DNA of 45,403 bases from an uncultured Flavobacteriales bacterium (GCA_903945495.1 CAJAVU010000019.1:1-45403); one strand, 5' to 3'. Numbered from the stretch's first letter, positions 1-10,080 are shown. Numbers and translations are program-made. The notes: generated by a model from the letters alone, not told the origin.

Positions 1-210
1 ATGAATGTGAGAAAAACCAAAAAGCTGATGACGCAATATGCGTGTGGCAACAAATTCTTGTTGGCGATTTAAATGCTTAAATGAAAAAAAACGTTCCGTT
101 TCTTCGGCTGTTAAATGTTGCAAATAATCACGAGGGTCAAAACCATTAAAATACAATAAATGGATTGAGCAATTTTTTAAGTGTATAGTATCTTGATTAA
201 ACGGTGCCAA
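1..210 (-). CDS. 4'-phosphopantetheinyl transferase superfamily protein, N-terminal part (cut by window edge)
   Basis: The minus-strand frame is open for 70 codons and runs off the left edge, so only the N-terminus is present. Residues about 30-62 read as LTAEETERFFSFKHLNRQQE followed by a FVATRILRHQLFG stretch. This is the Arg-rich N-terminal signature of Sfp/AcpT-like enzymes, which attach the phosphopantetheine arm of CoA to carrier proteins. The catalytic Asp/Glu residues lie outside the window, so activity cannot be judged. No ATG is available: an in-frame TAA lies three codons upstream of the TTG at 210-208, making TTG (or the adjacent ATT) the likely start. The gene is divergent from the TonB receptor operon. 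Assignment rests on a short pattern match; another small enzyme with a similar N-terminus is possible. Confidence 0.6.
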   Translation of the reverse strand, partial: MAPFNQDTIHLKNCSIHLLYFNGFDPRDYLQHLTAEETERFFSFKHLNRQQEFVATRILRHQLFGFSHIH

Positions 211-439
211 AATCTTTTTTTACAAAAAAACGAAATTTTATTAACAAATGTTAGACTTGTATAAAACCGCTGAAAATATGTTAGAAAGGATTTTTAAATA
301 GCGAAATTCGAATTAGTTTTGTTAATGAAAGTTAATAGAGTATTAATTTAATTTTTTTTAACAGACATGTTATGAGATTGATTTTTTCTATATTTACCAG
401 CTTTCTTGCAGCAAAAAGTTTAATAAATAAACTGTACTT
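211..439. other. Divergent intergenic region, very AT-rich
   Basis: These 229 bases separate the leftward PPTase-like gene from the rightward TonB-receptor operon and contain no convincing ORF. A TAGTTTTG at 314-321 fits the Bacteroidetes -7 element TAnnTTTG for the rightward operon and would give a leader of roughly 110 nt, but no good TTG lies at the matching -33 distance. The T-rich stretch near 350-360 may be an UP-like or bending element. Confidence 0.35.
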
Positions 440-3400
440 ATGTTACGAAAACTTAACTTTTTATTAGTAAGTGTCTTGTTGACAGCCTCTTATGGTTTTT
501 CTCAAACTGGTTTGGGATCAATTAAAGGAGTTGTTAAAGATGGAGACACAAAACAACCAATACCATTTTGTAAGGTTGTATTATTTCAAAACGGTAGTAT
601 CAAAGGTGGTGCTACGACAGATTTTGATGGGGGATTCCAAATTAACTCGGTAGGAGCAGGTTCTTACGATGTTGAAATTAGGAATGAGGCTGAAGGTTAC
701 GTGCCAGGTGCGGTAACTGGAGTGATTGTTTCATCTGAAAGAATTACATTCTTAGACGATTTAACAATTGCAAAACCTAAAAACAAGGATAACCCGAAAG
801 AAATTGCCGAGGTGAAGGTTGTTGCCTACCGCGTTCCATTGATCAATAAAGATGGTGGAGCTTCTGGTGCAACGGTTACACGTGAGGATATTTCTCGTTT
901 ACCTGTTCGTAATGCTGCGGGCGTTGCCTCTACTGTAGGTGGAGTTAACTCTAACGAAGGTAATGGTGATATCTCAATTCGTGGATCACGTTCGGATGCA
1001 ACTTATTTCTATATAGATGGTATTAAAGTACGTGGTTCTTCTAACTTACCAAAATCAGCTATCGAAGAGGTTTCTGTAATTACAGGAGGTTTGCCAGCGA
1101 ACTATGGTGATGCTACTGGAGGTATTATCTCTGTAACAACTAGAGGTCCATCTGCTAAATACTTTGGTTCTGTGGAAGGTGTAACATCTGGTTTTTACTT
1201 TAATGGTAAAGATGAAAACGGATACGACGGAAAAGTTATTGGTTTAGATAAATATGGTTACAACCTTATTGAAGGGATGTTCTCAGGTCCACTTTGGATG
1301 CAAAAAGATTCAACAGGAGCGAAAGTTAAACCACGTTTAGGATTCTTGGTTTCAGGTAACTTCACTGACGAATTAGATAGTCGTCCATTAGCTGGTGGTT
1401 CATACCGTATTAAAAAAGATGTACGCGATGAGTTATTAGCGAATCCATTACGTCCAACATCAACTGGTCAAGGAACATACCACAATGCGAATTTCTTGAG
1501 AGCTGATGACTTTGAAAAAGTTGATTGGAGAATGAATGCGCGTAGAACAGTTGTTTCAGGTCAAGGTAAAATTGATGTAAACACTGGACCATCTATGAAC
1601 TTAACGTTTGGAGGTTCATTGAACTATAGTTCAGGTAATAACTATTCTTATTCAGGTTCATTAATGAATTTTACGAACTTTGGTATTACTAAATCGTTAG
1701 ACTGGAGAGTATTTGGTCGTTTAACACAACGATTCACAAATGATACTGAAGGAAGTGCTTCTAAATTGAAATCATTCGTTTACAACTTAATGGTGGATTA
1801 TTCGAAATCGAAAAACGATGTTTACGATCCGAACCACAAATACAATATGTTTAACTATGGTCACGTAGGTACATTTACTACAACGCGTTCTCCTAGTTAC
1901 GAATTCAATACAATTACACAAACGTTTGTTCACAATGGTTTTAGAGATGAAGAAGTAGCATTTTCTCCTTCTGAAACGAATGCTGCGTTAGCTGCAATCA
2001 CTACTCAGTATTACAATATCTACGCTGGAGATCCAGTAGGACATTACGAGAATTTATTCCAAATCAATCAAGGAAATGCCTTGAGAAATGGTGACCAACC
2101 GTCAAGTGTTTACTCAATTTGGAGTAACATTGGTACACCTTACAACTACTTCGGTAAAACAGAAAATGACCAATTACGTGGAACAGGTTCGTTCGCAGTA
2201 AACATCGGTGATCACTCATTATCATTTGGATTTGAGTTAGAGCAACGTTGGGATAGAGGTTGGACTTCTGGAACAACTACAAGTGGTGGAACAAATGGTC
2301 CAATCGGAATTTGGTCAATTGCTCGTCAGTTAACGAATTTCCATATTGAAGAGCTAGATTTGAATAGTGGCGTTATAACTGATAACGGTTCTTTCAAACA
2401 AATTACATATGACCGTTTAAATACTGGTTATGCTTATACTTCAGGAACAGGAGAATATGGTGGTCAAGAAAACAATGATAACCAATCATTCTTTGATTAC
2501 AACTTAAGAGAATATTTACAAAATACTATGGGTATCGGTTCTGGTGGTGCTGGTTCAGAATATGTTGACATTGATCAATATGACCCAAGTATCTACACAT
2601 TCGATATGTTCTCTCCAGATGAGTTGTTGAACTCTGGTAACTCTTTTGTTTCGTATTATGGTTATGATCATACGGGAGAAAAAGTGAAAGGAAACACTGA
2701 TATCAACAAATACTTCAATGAATATGATGAAAATGGTAACTACAAACGTTTCGTAGGTGCTTTCCAACCAACATATATCGCTGGATATTTAATGGATAAG
2801 TTTGCATTCAATGATATCGTATTCAACGTTGGTGTTCGTGTTGACGTTTTCGATGCAAACCAACCAGTATTAAAAGATCCTTATTTAGTTTACAGTGCAC
2901 GCACAGTTGCTGAAGCAAAAGATTTAGTTGCTGGAGATCCAACAAATTACTCTTGGGTAGATATTCCAACTGCAATGGGTGACGATTATACAGTATATGT
3001 AAATGATGTAAACAACCCAACAGCAATTAATGGTTTCCGTTTAGGAAATAATTGGTACAACGCAGACGGAATTCAAGTTGATAATCCAAAAGTAATTGAA
3101 GGAGCAACAGGTATTCAACCTTGGTTATTAAACCCAGGTCAAGAAACACCAAGCGCAGATGCATTTGAAGATTATAAAGCGCAAGTAAATGTAATGCCTC
3201 GTATCGCATTCTCATTCCCGATTTCTGATGAGGCTTCATTCTTTGCTCACTACGATATCTTAACAAAACGTCCAACTTCAGGTTATCGTTTTGATCCGTT
3301 TGATTATCAATTTATGCAAAACAGAAGTGCAATCATTGATAACTCAAACTTGAAACCGGAAACAACAGTTGATTATGAGCTTGGTTTCCAACAAGTATTG

Positions 3401-4243
3401 TCTAAAACATCATCTTTGAAAATTTCAGCGTTCTACCGTGAGCAAAGAAACAATGTTCAATTAATCAATGTTTTTGATGCTTATCCAGCAACGTACAAAA
3501 CATATGGTAACCGTGACTTTGGTACAGTTAAGGGTATGACTATCGCTTACGATATGCGTAGAACAGGAAACTTACGTATGACTGCAGCCTACACGTTACA
3601 GTTTGCTGAAGGTACAGGTTCTGATGCAACATCAGCTTCAAGTTTAATCAATGCTGGTTTACCGAACTTACGTAACATCTTCCCATACTCATTCGACCAA
3701 CGTCATGCATTTGCAATCACAATGGACTACCGTTATGGTGAAGGAGATGACTACAATGGTCCAGTGATCAAAGATTTCAATTTGTTAGAAAACACAGGTT
3801 TAAATATTGTGTCTAATATCTACTCTGGTTCTCCATACTCAGCACAAACGTTTATCACTGATGAAGGTATCGGTAACATGAATGCTGGTTTAAGTGGAAC
3901 ATTAAATGGTTCTCGTTTACCATGGTCTTACCGTTTGGATATGCAATTGGATAGAACATTCGCATTGAACTTCGGTGGTGAGGATGGTAAAAAGAAAGCA
4001 ACTTTCTTGAACGTTTATGTACGTGTAACAAACTTATTAAACCAATTTAACGTGTTGAACGTGTACCGTGCAACAGGAAACTGGGATGATGATGGTTACT
4101 TAGCTGCTCAAGCGAACCAAACGTCTATTCAAAATCAATTGGATGAGCAATCATTCCGTGATTATTATACAATGAAAATTCAAAATCCATTCAATATCAG
4201 TTCTCCAAGAACAATTCGTTTGGGTGTTAAATTTGATTTTTAA
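440..4243 (+). CDS. TonB-dependent outer-membrane receptor with carboxypeptidase-like N-terminal domain
   Basis: This is a 1267-aa outer-membrane active transporter that would take up a substrate using TonB/ExbBD energy. Residues 1-21 are a signal peptide ending at GFSQ. Residues about 25-112 are a carboxypeptidase-regulatory-like beta-sandwich (SIKGVVKDGDTKQPIPFCKV), typical of Bacteroidota receptors. A plug domain follows at about 150-235 (GDISIRGSRSDATYFYIDGI, then the VITGGLPANYGDATGGIISV region), and the rest is a long beta-barrel ending in the aromatic RLGVKFDF. It starts a tight operon: 20 bp to a large secreted protein, then a PorV/PorQ-like protein. No SusD-like lipoprotein is adjacent, so this is not a standard SusCD glycan locus. 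The barrel is longer than most siderophore receptors, and the substrate cannot be inferred. ATG at 440 is the only start that gives a proper signal peptide. Confidence 0.93.
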   Translation: MLRKLNFLLVSVLLTASYGFSQTGLGSIKGVVKDGDTKQPIPFCKVVLFQNGSIKGGATTDFDGGFQINSVGAGSYDVEIRNEAEGYVPGAVTGVIVSSERITFLDDLTIAKPKNKDNPKEIAEVKVVAYRVPLINKDGGASGATVTREDISRLPVRNAAGVASTVGGVNSNEGNGDISIRGSRSDATYFYIDGIKVRGSSNLPKSAIEEVSVITGGLPANYGDATGGIISVTTRGPSAKYFGSVEGVTSGFYFNGKDENGYDGKVIGLDKYGYNLIEGMFSGPLWMQKDSTGAKVKPRLGFLVSGNFTDELDSRPLAGGSYRIKKDVRDELLANPLRPTSTGQGTYHNANFLRADDFEKVDWRMNARRTVVSGQGKIDVNTGPSMNLTFGGSLNYSSGNNYSYSGSLMNFTNFGITKSLDWRVFGRLTQRFTNDTEGSASKLKSFVYNLMVDYSKSKNDVYDPNHKYNMFNYGHVGTFTTTRSPSYEFNTITQTFVHNGFRDEEVAFSPSETNAALAAITTQYYNIYAGDPVGHYENLFQINQGNALRNGDQPSSVYSIWSNIGTPYNYFGKTENDQLRGTGSFAVNIGDHSLSFGFELEQRWDRGWTSGTTTSGGTNGPIGIWSIARQLTNFHIEELDLNSGVITDNGSFKQITYDRLNTGYAYTSGTGEYGGQENNDNQSFFDYNLREYLQNTMGIGSGGAGSEYVDIDQYDPSIYTFDMFSPDELLNSGNSFVSYYGYDHTGEKVKGNTDINKYFNEYDENGNYKRFVGAFQPTYIAGYLMDKFAFNDIVFNVGVRVDVFDANQPVLKDPYLVYSARTVAEAKDLVAGDPTNYSWVDIPTAMGDDYTVYVNDVNNPTAINGFRLGNNWYNADGIQVDNPKVIEGATGIQPWLLNPGQETPSADAFEDYKAQVNVMPRIAFSFPISDEASFFAHYDILTKRPTSGYRFDPFDYQFMQNRSAIIDNSNLKPETTVDYELGFQQVLSKTSSLKISAFYREQRNNVQLINVFDAYPATYKTYGNRDFGTVKGMTIAYDMRRTGNLRMTAAYTLQFAEGTGSDATSASSLINAGLPNLRNIFPYSFDQRHAFAITMDYRYGEGDDYNGPVIKDFNLLENTGLNIVSNIYSGSPYSAQTFITDEGIGNMNAGLSGTLNGSRLPWSYRLDMQLDRTFALNFGGEDGKKKATFLNVYVRVTNLLNQFNVLNVYRATGNWDDDGYLAAQANQTSIQNQLDEQSFRDYYTMKIQNPFNISSPRTIRLGVKFDF

Positions 4244-4263
4244 TTCATAAGTAACAGAACATT

Positions 4264-7200
4264 ATGAAAAAGCAACTAATAGCAATTGTACTGGGCGTAT
4301 CGATGATTTGGTCGAACAGTGCACTTTCGTACCTAGGTCCGAATGACAAAAAAGGAGATGGGGGAGCAATGCCTTCACTTAAAGGTGCAAACTGTGCCCC
4401 AGCTACCGCAAAATTAACAATGGAGTTCAATGATGTGAAAGCATTAATTGAACAGGGAGGGAGTATGTTCCAAAATCGTGCAGCAGGAGTTGCATCGTAT
4501 GAGGTTCCTAAAGGAAGTGGTTTACATATCATTTTCGCTGGGGCTTTGTGGATGGGAGGAACAGATGTGAATGGTCAGTTAAAATTGGCGGCCTTACGTT
4601 ACCGTTCTGGAAATGATTTCTGGCCTGGTCCCTTAACTGTTACTCCAAACTCTGGAAATTACGATCCAGGAGCGCCAGTTGGTGATAATGTAGTGCGTGA
4701 CTTTGGTGAGGCAAATATCGATCCAGACCAATGTATGGCATACGATAAGTTTTACACGATTCGTAAATCAGAGGTTGTTCGTTACAGTATTTGGTATCAA
4801 TGTCAAAGTACTCCAGGTGCTGATGGATGTACTGATATTACTGAGCCTACAGAAGATGAATTAAATAGAATCAACAACTGGCCAGCACATGGAGATGTAT
4901 CACGTGGACAAGATTATTATTTAGCACCATTTTATGATAACAACTCAGATGGTGTTTACAATCCTGAAGATGGAGATACACCTTGGTATGATGATATTTT
5001 AGGTCGCGATGATATTGAATGTGGTATCGACCGTCGTATTTCATTGTTCGGTGATGAAACAAACTGGTGGGTTTTCAACGATAAAGGAAACATTCATACT
5101 GAAACAAATGGCGATCCAATTGGTATGGAGATTCGTGCACAAGCTTTTGCTTTTGCAACGAATGACGAAGTAAATAAAATGACGTTCTACAACTATGAGT
5201 TAATCAATAGAGGAACACAAACATTATACAATACATTCTTCTCTCAGTTCTTAGATGCTGACGTTGGTAACTACGCAGATGATTACGCAGGATGTGATGT
5301 ATCAAGAGGTTTAGGATATATGTACAACGGTGACTTGAATGATGAGTCAGACGGTGGTAAATTAGGTTACGGTGAAAATCCACCAGCAATTGGGGTTGAC
5401 TTCTTCGAAGGACCTTACCAAGATGCTGACGGGGTTGACAACGTTGGACCGTATGTTGATGGTAGTGGTGTATTACAAACGCCTTCAGTTTTGGCTGCAA
5501 TTGCTGGAAATGGAATTGTTTATAAAGGTGTTGGTATCGGATATTCTGATGGTATTGTTGATAATGAGCGTTTCGGTATGCGTCGATTCACATTCTTTAC
5601 ATCTACTGCGAATTTCCCTTATAGTGATCCTACAACAGCTGCACAGTACTACAACTTTATGAGTGGTACATGGGCAAATGGTTCAGAAATGGTGTATGGT
5701 GGTTTAGGTTACACTGCATCAACAGGAGGAACATCAGTAGCATCTGATTATATGTTCCCTGGCGATTCAGATCCATTGTTCTGGGCTACAGCTGGTGAAA
5801 ACATGGTTGCTCAAGGATTCCCGAATGGATGGGATGAGTCAACAAATAATAACCCTGCTGGTGACCGTCGTTTTGTTCAATCTGCTGGTCCATTTATTTT
5901 GAAACCAGGTGCAGTTAACAACATTACTGTAGGTATGGTTTACGGACGTGGTTCTGAAGGAACACTTTTAAGTTCTGTAAATGCAATGAAGCGTGCGGAT
6001 ACGAAAGCACAGGCATTATTTGATGCATGTTTTAAAATTATTGATCCGCCTGCAGCTCCTAAATTGACGATTCAAGAGTTAGAAAATGAGTTAATCTTAA
6101 TGTTAGAAAACCCTGCAACATCAAACAACTATAGAGAGTTGTATGAGCAAGAGGATGAGATTAATATTACAGATCCTACAGTTGATAGATTCTTTAGATT
6201 TGAAGGTTACCAAATCTTCCAATTAAAAAGTGAAGATGTATCGATTGCTGATATTTACGATACGGAGAAATCTCGTTTAGTTGCGCAATGTGACATTAAG
6301 AATGACATTAGTCGTATCATTAACTTTGAATTTGATGAAGACTTAGGTTATTCAATTCCAGTGGAAAAAGTGGATGGTGAAAACAACGGTATTCAACATA
6401 CATTCCAAGTAACTGAAGATGAATTTGCATCAGGTGCACGTAAATTGGTGAATCATAAAACATACTATTATATTGCTGTTGCTTATGCATACAACCAATT
6501 TAAAGAGTATGATCCAAATGATCCATTGTTATTGGATGGTCAAAAATTACCATATATTTCATCACGTTTAAGTTATGATGGAACTGCTATTAGCTCTGTT
6601 GCGGCTATTCCTCATAATCCAATGCCTGAAGCGGATGGTACTTTACAAAATATTGCTTACGGTTCATCTCCACGAATTACACGTTTGGATGGATACGGAA
6701 ATGGTAATAGAAGTTTAGATTTTACATCAGAAACATTGAACGCAATTTTGAACAATGGATATGTTGAAAATCCAGAGTACGAATACGGTGCTGGTCCAAT
6801 TGGAATTAAAGTAGTTGACCCATTGAACTTAGCGAATGGATATTTTGAATGTAAATTTAAAGACTATTCTCCTTCAGATAGAAATGGAGCTGATACTGCA
6901 AGTTGGGTAATTAACCGATATGATTATAAAGGTGGTACCTTGTTAGAATCAATTGAATCTGAAAGAACAATTGAAAGCAATAACGAACAAATTATTCCAC
7001 AATGGGGAATCTCAGTTCAAATTGAGCAAGTGTTATATACAGAAACAACTCCTGGAAGTTCGCAATTGAATGTTACAGATATGATTTCTGCCTCAGTTGA
7101 TTTCGCGGATTCATCTAAACGTTGGTTGTCATTCATTGAAGATAATGACGCAACTAATTATCCAACAAACTGGATTCGTTCAGGTGATTATGCTTCTGAA

Positions 7201-8436
7201 GCGGCTGATTGTGATCCAGAAGCGCTGGCATGGGGTAATCCATGTAACTATGATGATGTTGCTGGGATTGATCCAGATAAGAAATTTGCTAAGATTTTAA
7301 ATGGTGGTATTGCTCCTCATGCCTTGGTAGGTTTTGAAGCAGATTATATGCCAATGGCTTATTACAACTTATCTTCTCCTGGAGCGGCTAAGAGTAATGC
7401 TTCTGTAAGTTTCTTGCCAAGTGTGAATATCGTTATCACTGAAGACCGCTCATTGTGGACTCGTTGTCCAGTAATTGAGTTAGGTAGAGATCAAGCATTG
7501 AATGTTGGTGCTGCTAAACCAGGTGAAATGAGAAAAAGTCCAAGTGTCAATAAAGATGGAAATGCTGACGGTACTGGTAACGGTATGGGATGGTTCCCAG
7601 GTTATGCAGTAGATTTGGAATCTGGAGCTCGCTTGTACATGGCATTTGGTGAGAATTCATTCTTGGGAGCTGAAGGTGGTGCTGATATGGTTTGGAATCC
7701 TTCTGATCGTATTGCTGACGCTGTTGGTAATCCATTAATGGGTGGAGTTCAACCAATCTATGTTTACTCTTACAAACAAAAAACGATTAATGATTTCTCG
7801 AATGGTTATGATTTCCCTGCTTATGTGAAAGCGGATGCAGAAACAGCAGCTGGAAACCATGTATACCAAAAAATGTTACAAGTTGAGGCAAACTCTCCTT
7901 CTGCAAAACGTGAATTGTATGGAAGTTTATCGTGGGTTGCTTTCCCATTGTTAACTGAAGGACAAGACTTAAGAAGTACAGACGTAACAATTAAATTGAG
8001 AATCAATAAAGAGTATAAAAACTATGTTGGATCTAATGAAAACAATGGTTTACCAATGTACTCATGGTCAATGGATGATATCTCAACTGTAACTGGTAGT
8101 CAAGATCAATTAGCAGAAGCATTGAAATTGATTAACGTAGTTCCGAATCCATACTATGCATTCTCTGAATACGAGCGTTCACGTTTGGAAACGAAAGTTA
8201 AGGTTACTAATTTACCAGAAAGATGTACTGTGAAAATTTACTCAACAAATGGTAAATTGATCAGAACATTCAAGAAAGATAGTCCGATTACATCTTTGGA
8301 TTGGGATTTAACAAACCACAAAGGAATTCCGGTTGCTAGTGGGGTGTATCTAATTCATGTTGATGTTCCAGAAGTTGGAGAAGTTATTTTGAAATTCTTC
8401 GGTGGAGTAAGACAAGTAGATTTACAAGGTATTTAA
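4264..8436 (+). CDS. Large secreted surface protein with FlgD/T9SS-like C-terminal domain
   Basis: This 1390-aa protein has an N-terminal signal peptide (MKKQLIAIVLGVSMIWSNSA, cleaved near residue 21-24) and no membrane spans after it. The body is rich in Asn, Asp, Gly and aromatic residues, including Asp-rich runs such as YDNNSDGVYNPEDGDTPW (near residue 220) that look like calcium-binding loops. The last ~120 residues form an Ig-like domain: INVVPNPYYAFSEYE, then TVKIYSTNGKLIRTF, then DWDLTNHKGIPVASGVYLIH. That is the layout of FlgD-Ig/T9SS sorting domains. Unlike classic type A domains it does not stop after the final strand but continues to a GGVRQVDLQGI tail. It lies 20 bp after the TonB receptor and 20 bp before a PorV/PorQ-like gene, so all three are probably cotranscribed and may form one envelope assembly. 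Its function is not known to me. Confidence 0.85.
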   Translation: MKKQLIAIVLGVSMIWSNSALSYLGPNDKKGDGGAMPSLKGANCAPATAKLTMEFNDVKALIEQGGSMFQNRAAGVASYEVPKGSGLHIIFAGALWMGGTDVNGQLKLAALRYRSGNDFWPGPLTVTPNSGNYDPGAPVGDNVVRDFGEANIDPDQCMAYDKFYTIRKSEVVRYSIWYQCQSTPGADGCTDITEPTEDELNRINNWPAHGDVSRGQDYYLAPFYDNNSDGVYNPEDGDTPWYDDILGRDDIECGIDRRISLFGDETNWWVFNDKGNIHTETNGDPIGMEIRAQAFAFATNDEVNKMTFYNYELINRGTQTLYNTFFSQFLDADVGNYADDYAGCDVSRGLGYMYNGDLNDESDGGKLGYGENPPAIGVDFFEGPYQDADGVDNVGPYVDGSGVLQTPSVLAAIAGNGIVYKGVGIGYSDGIVDNERFGMRRFTFFTSTANFPYSDPTTAAQYYNFMSGTWANGSEMVYGGLGYTASTGGTSVASDYMFPGDSDPLFWATAGENMVAQGFPNGWDESTNNNPAGDRRFVQSAGPFILKPGAVNNITVGMVYGRGSEGTLLSSVNAMKRADTKAQALFDACFKIIDPPAAPKLTIQELENELILMLENPATSNNYRELYEQEDEINITDPTVDRFFRFEGYQIFQLKSEDVSIADIYDTEKSRLVAQCDIKNDISRIINFEFDEDLGYSIPVEKVDGENNGIQHTFQVTEDEFASGARKLVNHKTYYYIAVAYAYNQFKEYDPNDPLLLDGQKLPYISSRLSYDGTAISSVAAIPHNPMPEADGTLQNIAYGSSPRITRLDGYGNGNRSLDFTSETLNAILNNGYVENPEYEYGAGPIGIKVVDPLNLANGYFECKFKDYSPSDRNGADTASWVINRYDYKGGTLLESIESERTIESNNEQIIPQWGISVQIEQVLYTETTPGSSQLNVTDMISASVDFADSSKRWLSFIEDNDATNYPTNWIRSGDYASEAADCDPEALAWGNPCNYDDVAGIDPDKKFAKILNGGIAPHALVGFEADYMPMAYYNLSSPGAAKSNASVSFLPSVNIVITEDRSLWTRCPVIELGRDQALNVGAAKPGEMRKSPSVNKDGNADGTGNGMGWFPGYAVDLESGARLYMAFGENSFLGAEGGADMVWNPSDRIADAVGNPLMGGVQPIYVYSYKQKTINDFSNGYDFPAYVKADAETAAGNHVYQKMLQVEANSPSAKRELYGSLSWVAFPLLTEGQDLRSTDVTIKLRINKEYKNYVGSNENNGLPMYSWSMDDISTVTGSQDQLAEALKLINVVPNPYYAFSEYERSRLETKVKVTNLPERCTVKIYSTNGKLIRTFKKDSPITSLDWDLTNHKGIPVASGVYLIHVDVPEVGEVILKFFGGVRQVDLQGI

Positions 8437-8456
8437 TCGGAAAAAATTAATTGACT

Positions 8457-9521
8457 ATGAAAAATTCAATGATAAGTTTAAAGAATGTATTCTTCGCTGG
8501 AGCTGTTTTGTGCAGCTTCGCGGTGAATGCAGGAAATGAAGACCGAGTAGGTTCTGCTGGAGCTTCATATTTACTTGCAAATCCTTGGGCGAGAAGTTCT
8601 GCTTGCGGTGATGCTGGTATTTCTACTGTGAATGGTTTAGAAGCAACTTTCTCGAACATCGCTGGTTTGGCATTCGCTGACAAAACACAAATTAAGTTCA
8701 ATTACAGTAACTGGATGGGACAAGCTGGTATCGCTTTTAATAGCGTTGGTTTATCTCAACGTATTTCTGAGTCTGATGTAATTGCTGTAAGTGTTCAGTC
8801 AATGAATTACGGTCAGGTAGAAATTACAACAGTTGCGAATCCAGAAGGTGGAATTGGTTTCTTTACACCACGTGCAAACGTGTTCAATGTAGGTTACGCA
8901 CGTTCATTTTCTGCTTCAATCTATGGTGGTATTAACATTAAAGTTATTTCAGAAAGTATTTCGAATTTGAAATCAAACGGAGTAGCAATCGATGCTGGTA
9001 TCCGCTATGTAACTGGAGAGAAAGATCATATCAAATTTGGTATTGCATTGAAAAATGTTGGACCAGTTATGCGCTTTAAAGGTGATGGTTTGGCTCAACA
9101 AATTTCATACAATAGCACTGGTGTTATTGCTTCTTTGGAAGAGCGTTCATCTACATTTGAGATGCCTTCTTTACTTGCAATCGGTGGTTCTTATGACTTT
9201 ATTTTCAATGAAAACAGTAAGTTGAATCTTGCTCTAGGTTTCACAGCGAATTCATTTTCGTATGACCAATACCGTTTAGGTTTGGATTATGGAATGACTC
9301 GTGAGAAAATGGCATTTAACTTAAGAGCAGGTTTTGTGTATGAGAAAAATTTGTTCTCAGAAGAAAATCGTTCAAATGCATTGGTTGGACCAACAGCTGG
9401 TTTCTCAGTTGATGCATTGGTTGGAAAAAGTAAAAATGCGCTTGGAATTGAGTACACAACTCGTTTCGCTGGAGTATTTGGTGTAATCCACACAATTGGA
9501 GCTACAATCAATTTGAAATAA
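8457..9521 (+). CDS. PorV/PorQ family outer-membrane protein
   Basis: This 354-aa predicted outer-membrane beta-barrel has a signal peptide (residues 1-26, FAVNAGNE) followed by the family hallmark AGASYLLANPWARSSACGDA. The rest consists of alternating amphipathic strands ending in IGATINLK. PorV is the T9SS shuttle that carries cargo from the translocon to the attachment complex; PorQ is a related barrel. The sequence alone does not say which role this copy has. It is the last gene of the operon with the TonB receptor and the 1390-aa secreted protein, and a strong terminator follows 25 bp after its stop. That linkage suggests a PorV paralogue dedicated to the neighbouring secreted protein (inference). 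ATG at 8457 is chosen over the TTG two codons upstream because it gives the normal Lys-containing signal-peptide start. Confidence 0.85.
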   Translation: MKNSMISLKNVFFAGAVLCSFAVNAGNEDRVGSAGASYLLANPWARSSACGDAGISTVNGLEATFSNIAGLAFADKTQIKFNYSNWMGQAGIAFNSVGLSQRISESDVIAVSVQSMNYGQVEITTVANPEGGIGFFTPRANVFNVGYARSFSASIYGGINIKVISESISNLKSNGVAIDAGIRYVTGEKDHIKFGIALKNVGPVMRFKGDGLAQQISYNSTGVIASLEERSSTFEMPSLLAIGGSYDFIFNENSKLNLALGFTANSFSYDQYRLGLDYGMTREKMAFNLRAGFVYEKNLFSEENRSNALVGPTAGFSVDALVGKSKNALGIEYTTRFAGVFGVIHTIGATINLK

Positions 9522-9545
9522 ACAAAGAGTTTTATATATTTGTTG

Positions 9546-9582
9546 AACAAGAGAGTCCTATGGGCTCTCTTGTTTTTGTTTA
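9546..9582 (+). terminator. Rho-independent terminator after the receptor operon
   Basis: A 13-bp stem (9546-9558 with 9562-9574, one T-G wobble) closes a TAT loop and runs into TTTTTGTTTATT. It separates the TonB receptor/PorV operon from greA. Confidence 0.9.
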
Positions 9583-9606
9583 TTATACTGATTAAATCAT
9601 AGTAAA

Positions 9607-10080
9607 ATGTCACAAATAAATTATTATACTGAAGAAGGGTTGAAAAAATTGAAAGATGAATTGCATCATATGAAAACGGTGCAGCGTCCTTCTATTTCAG
9701 ATCAAATTGCTGAAGCGCGTGATAAAGGTGATTTATCAGAGAACGCCGAGTATGACGCAGCAAAAGAAGCGCAAGGCTTGTTAGAAATGAAAATTTCTAA
9801 AATGGAAGGTATTCTTGCAAATGCTCGATTAATTGATGATTCGAACATTGATACATCTAAGGTTTTCATCTTGTCGAAAGTGAAAATCAAAAATGTAACC
9901 AATGGTATGGAAATGGAATATATGCTTGTTGCAGAAAATGAAGCTGATTTAAAAGCGAAAAAAATCTCTGTTGAGTCTCCATTTGGAAAAGGTTTACTTG
10001 GTAAAAGTCAAGGTGAGATTGCAGATATTCATACACCGAATGGAATTGTACAATTTGAAGTAATGGAAATTTCACGTTAA
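9607..10080 (+). CDS. greA: Transcription elongation factor GreA
   Basis: This 157-aa cytoplasmic factor rescues backtracked RNA polymerase by stimulating cleavage of the transcript 3' end. The N-terminal coiled coil (about residues 1-75) carries the acidic tip ARDKGDLSENAEYDAAKEAQ, including the Asp and Glu that reach the polymerase active site. The C-terminal FKBP-like domain contains SPFGKGLLGKSQGE. Length is normal for the family. Its TAA overlaps the ATG of the HIT-family gene by one base (TAATG), so the two are translationally linked. This pairing is common in Bacteroidota. Confidence 0.97.
   Translation: MSQINYYTEEGLKKLKDELHHMKTVQRPSISDQIAEARDKGDLSENAEYDAAKEAQGLLEMKISKMEGILANARLIDDSNIDTSKVFILSKVKIKNVTNGMEMEYMLVAENEADLKAKKISVESPFGKGLLGKSQGEIADIHTPNGIVQFEVMEISR

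Noticed and set aside
2823-3275. Minus-strand ORFs inside the TonB receptor (and similar ones inside the other long genes)
   Set aside because: Codon shadows with no start context, domain or composition of a real protein.
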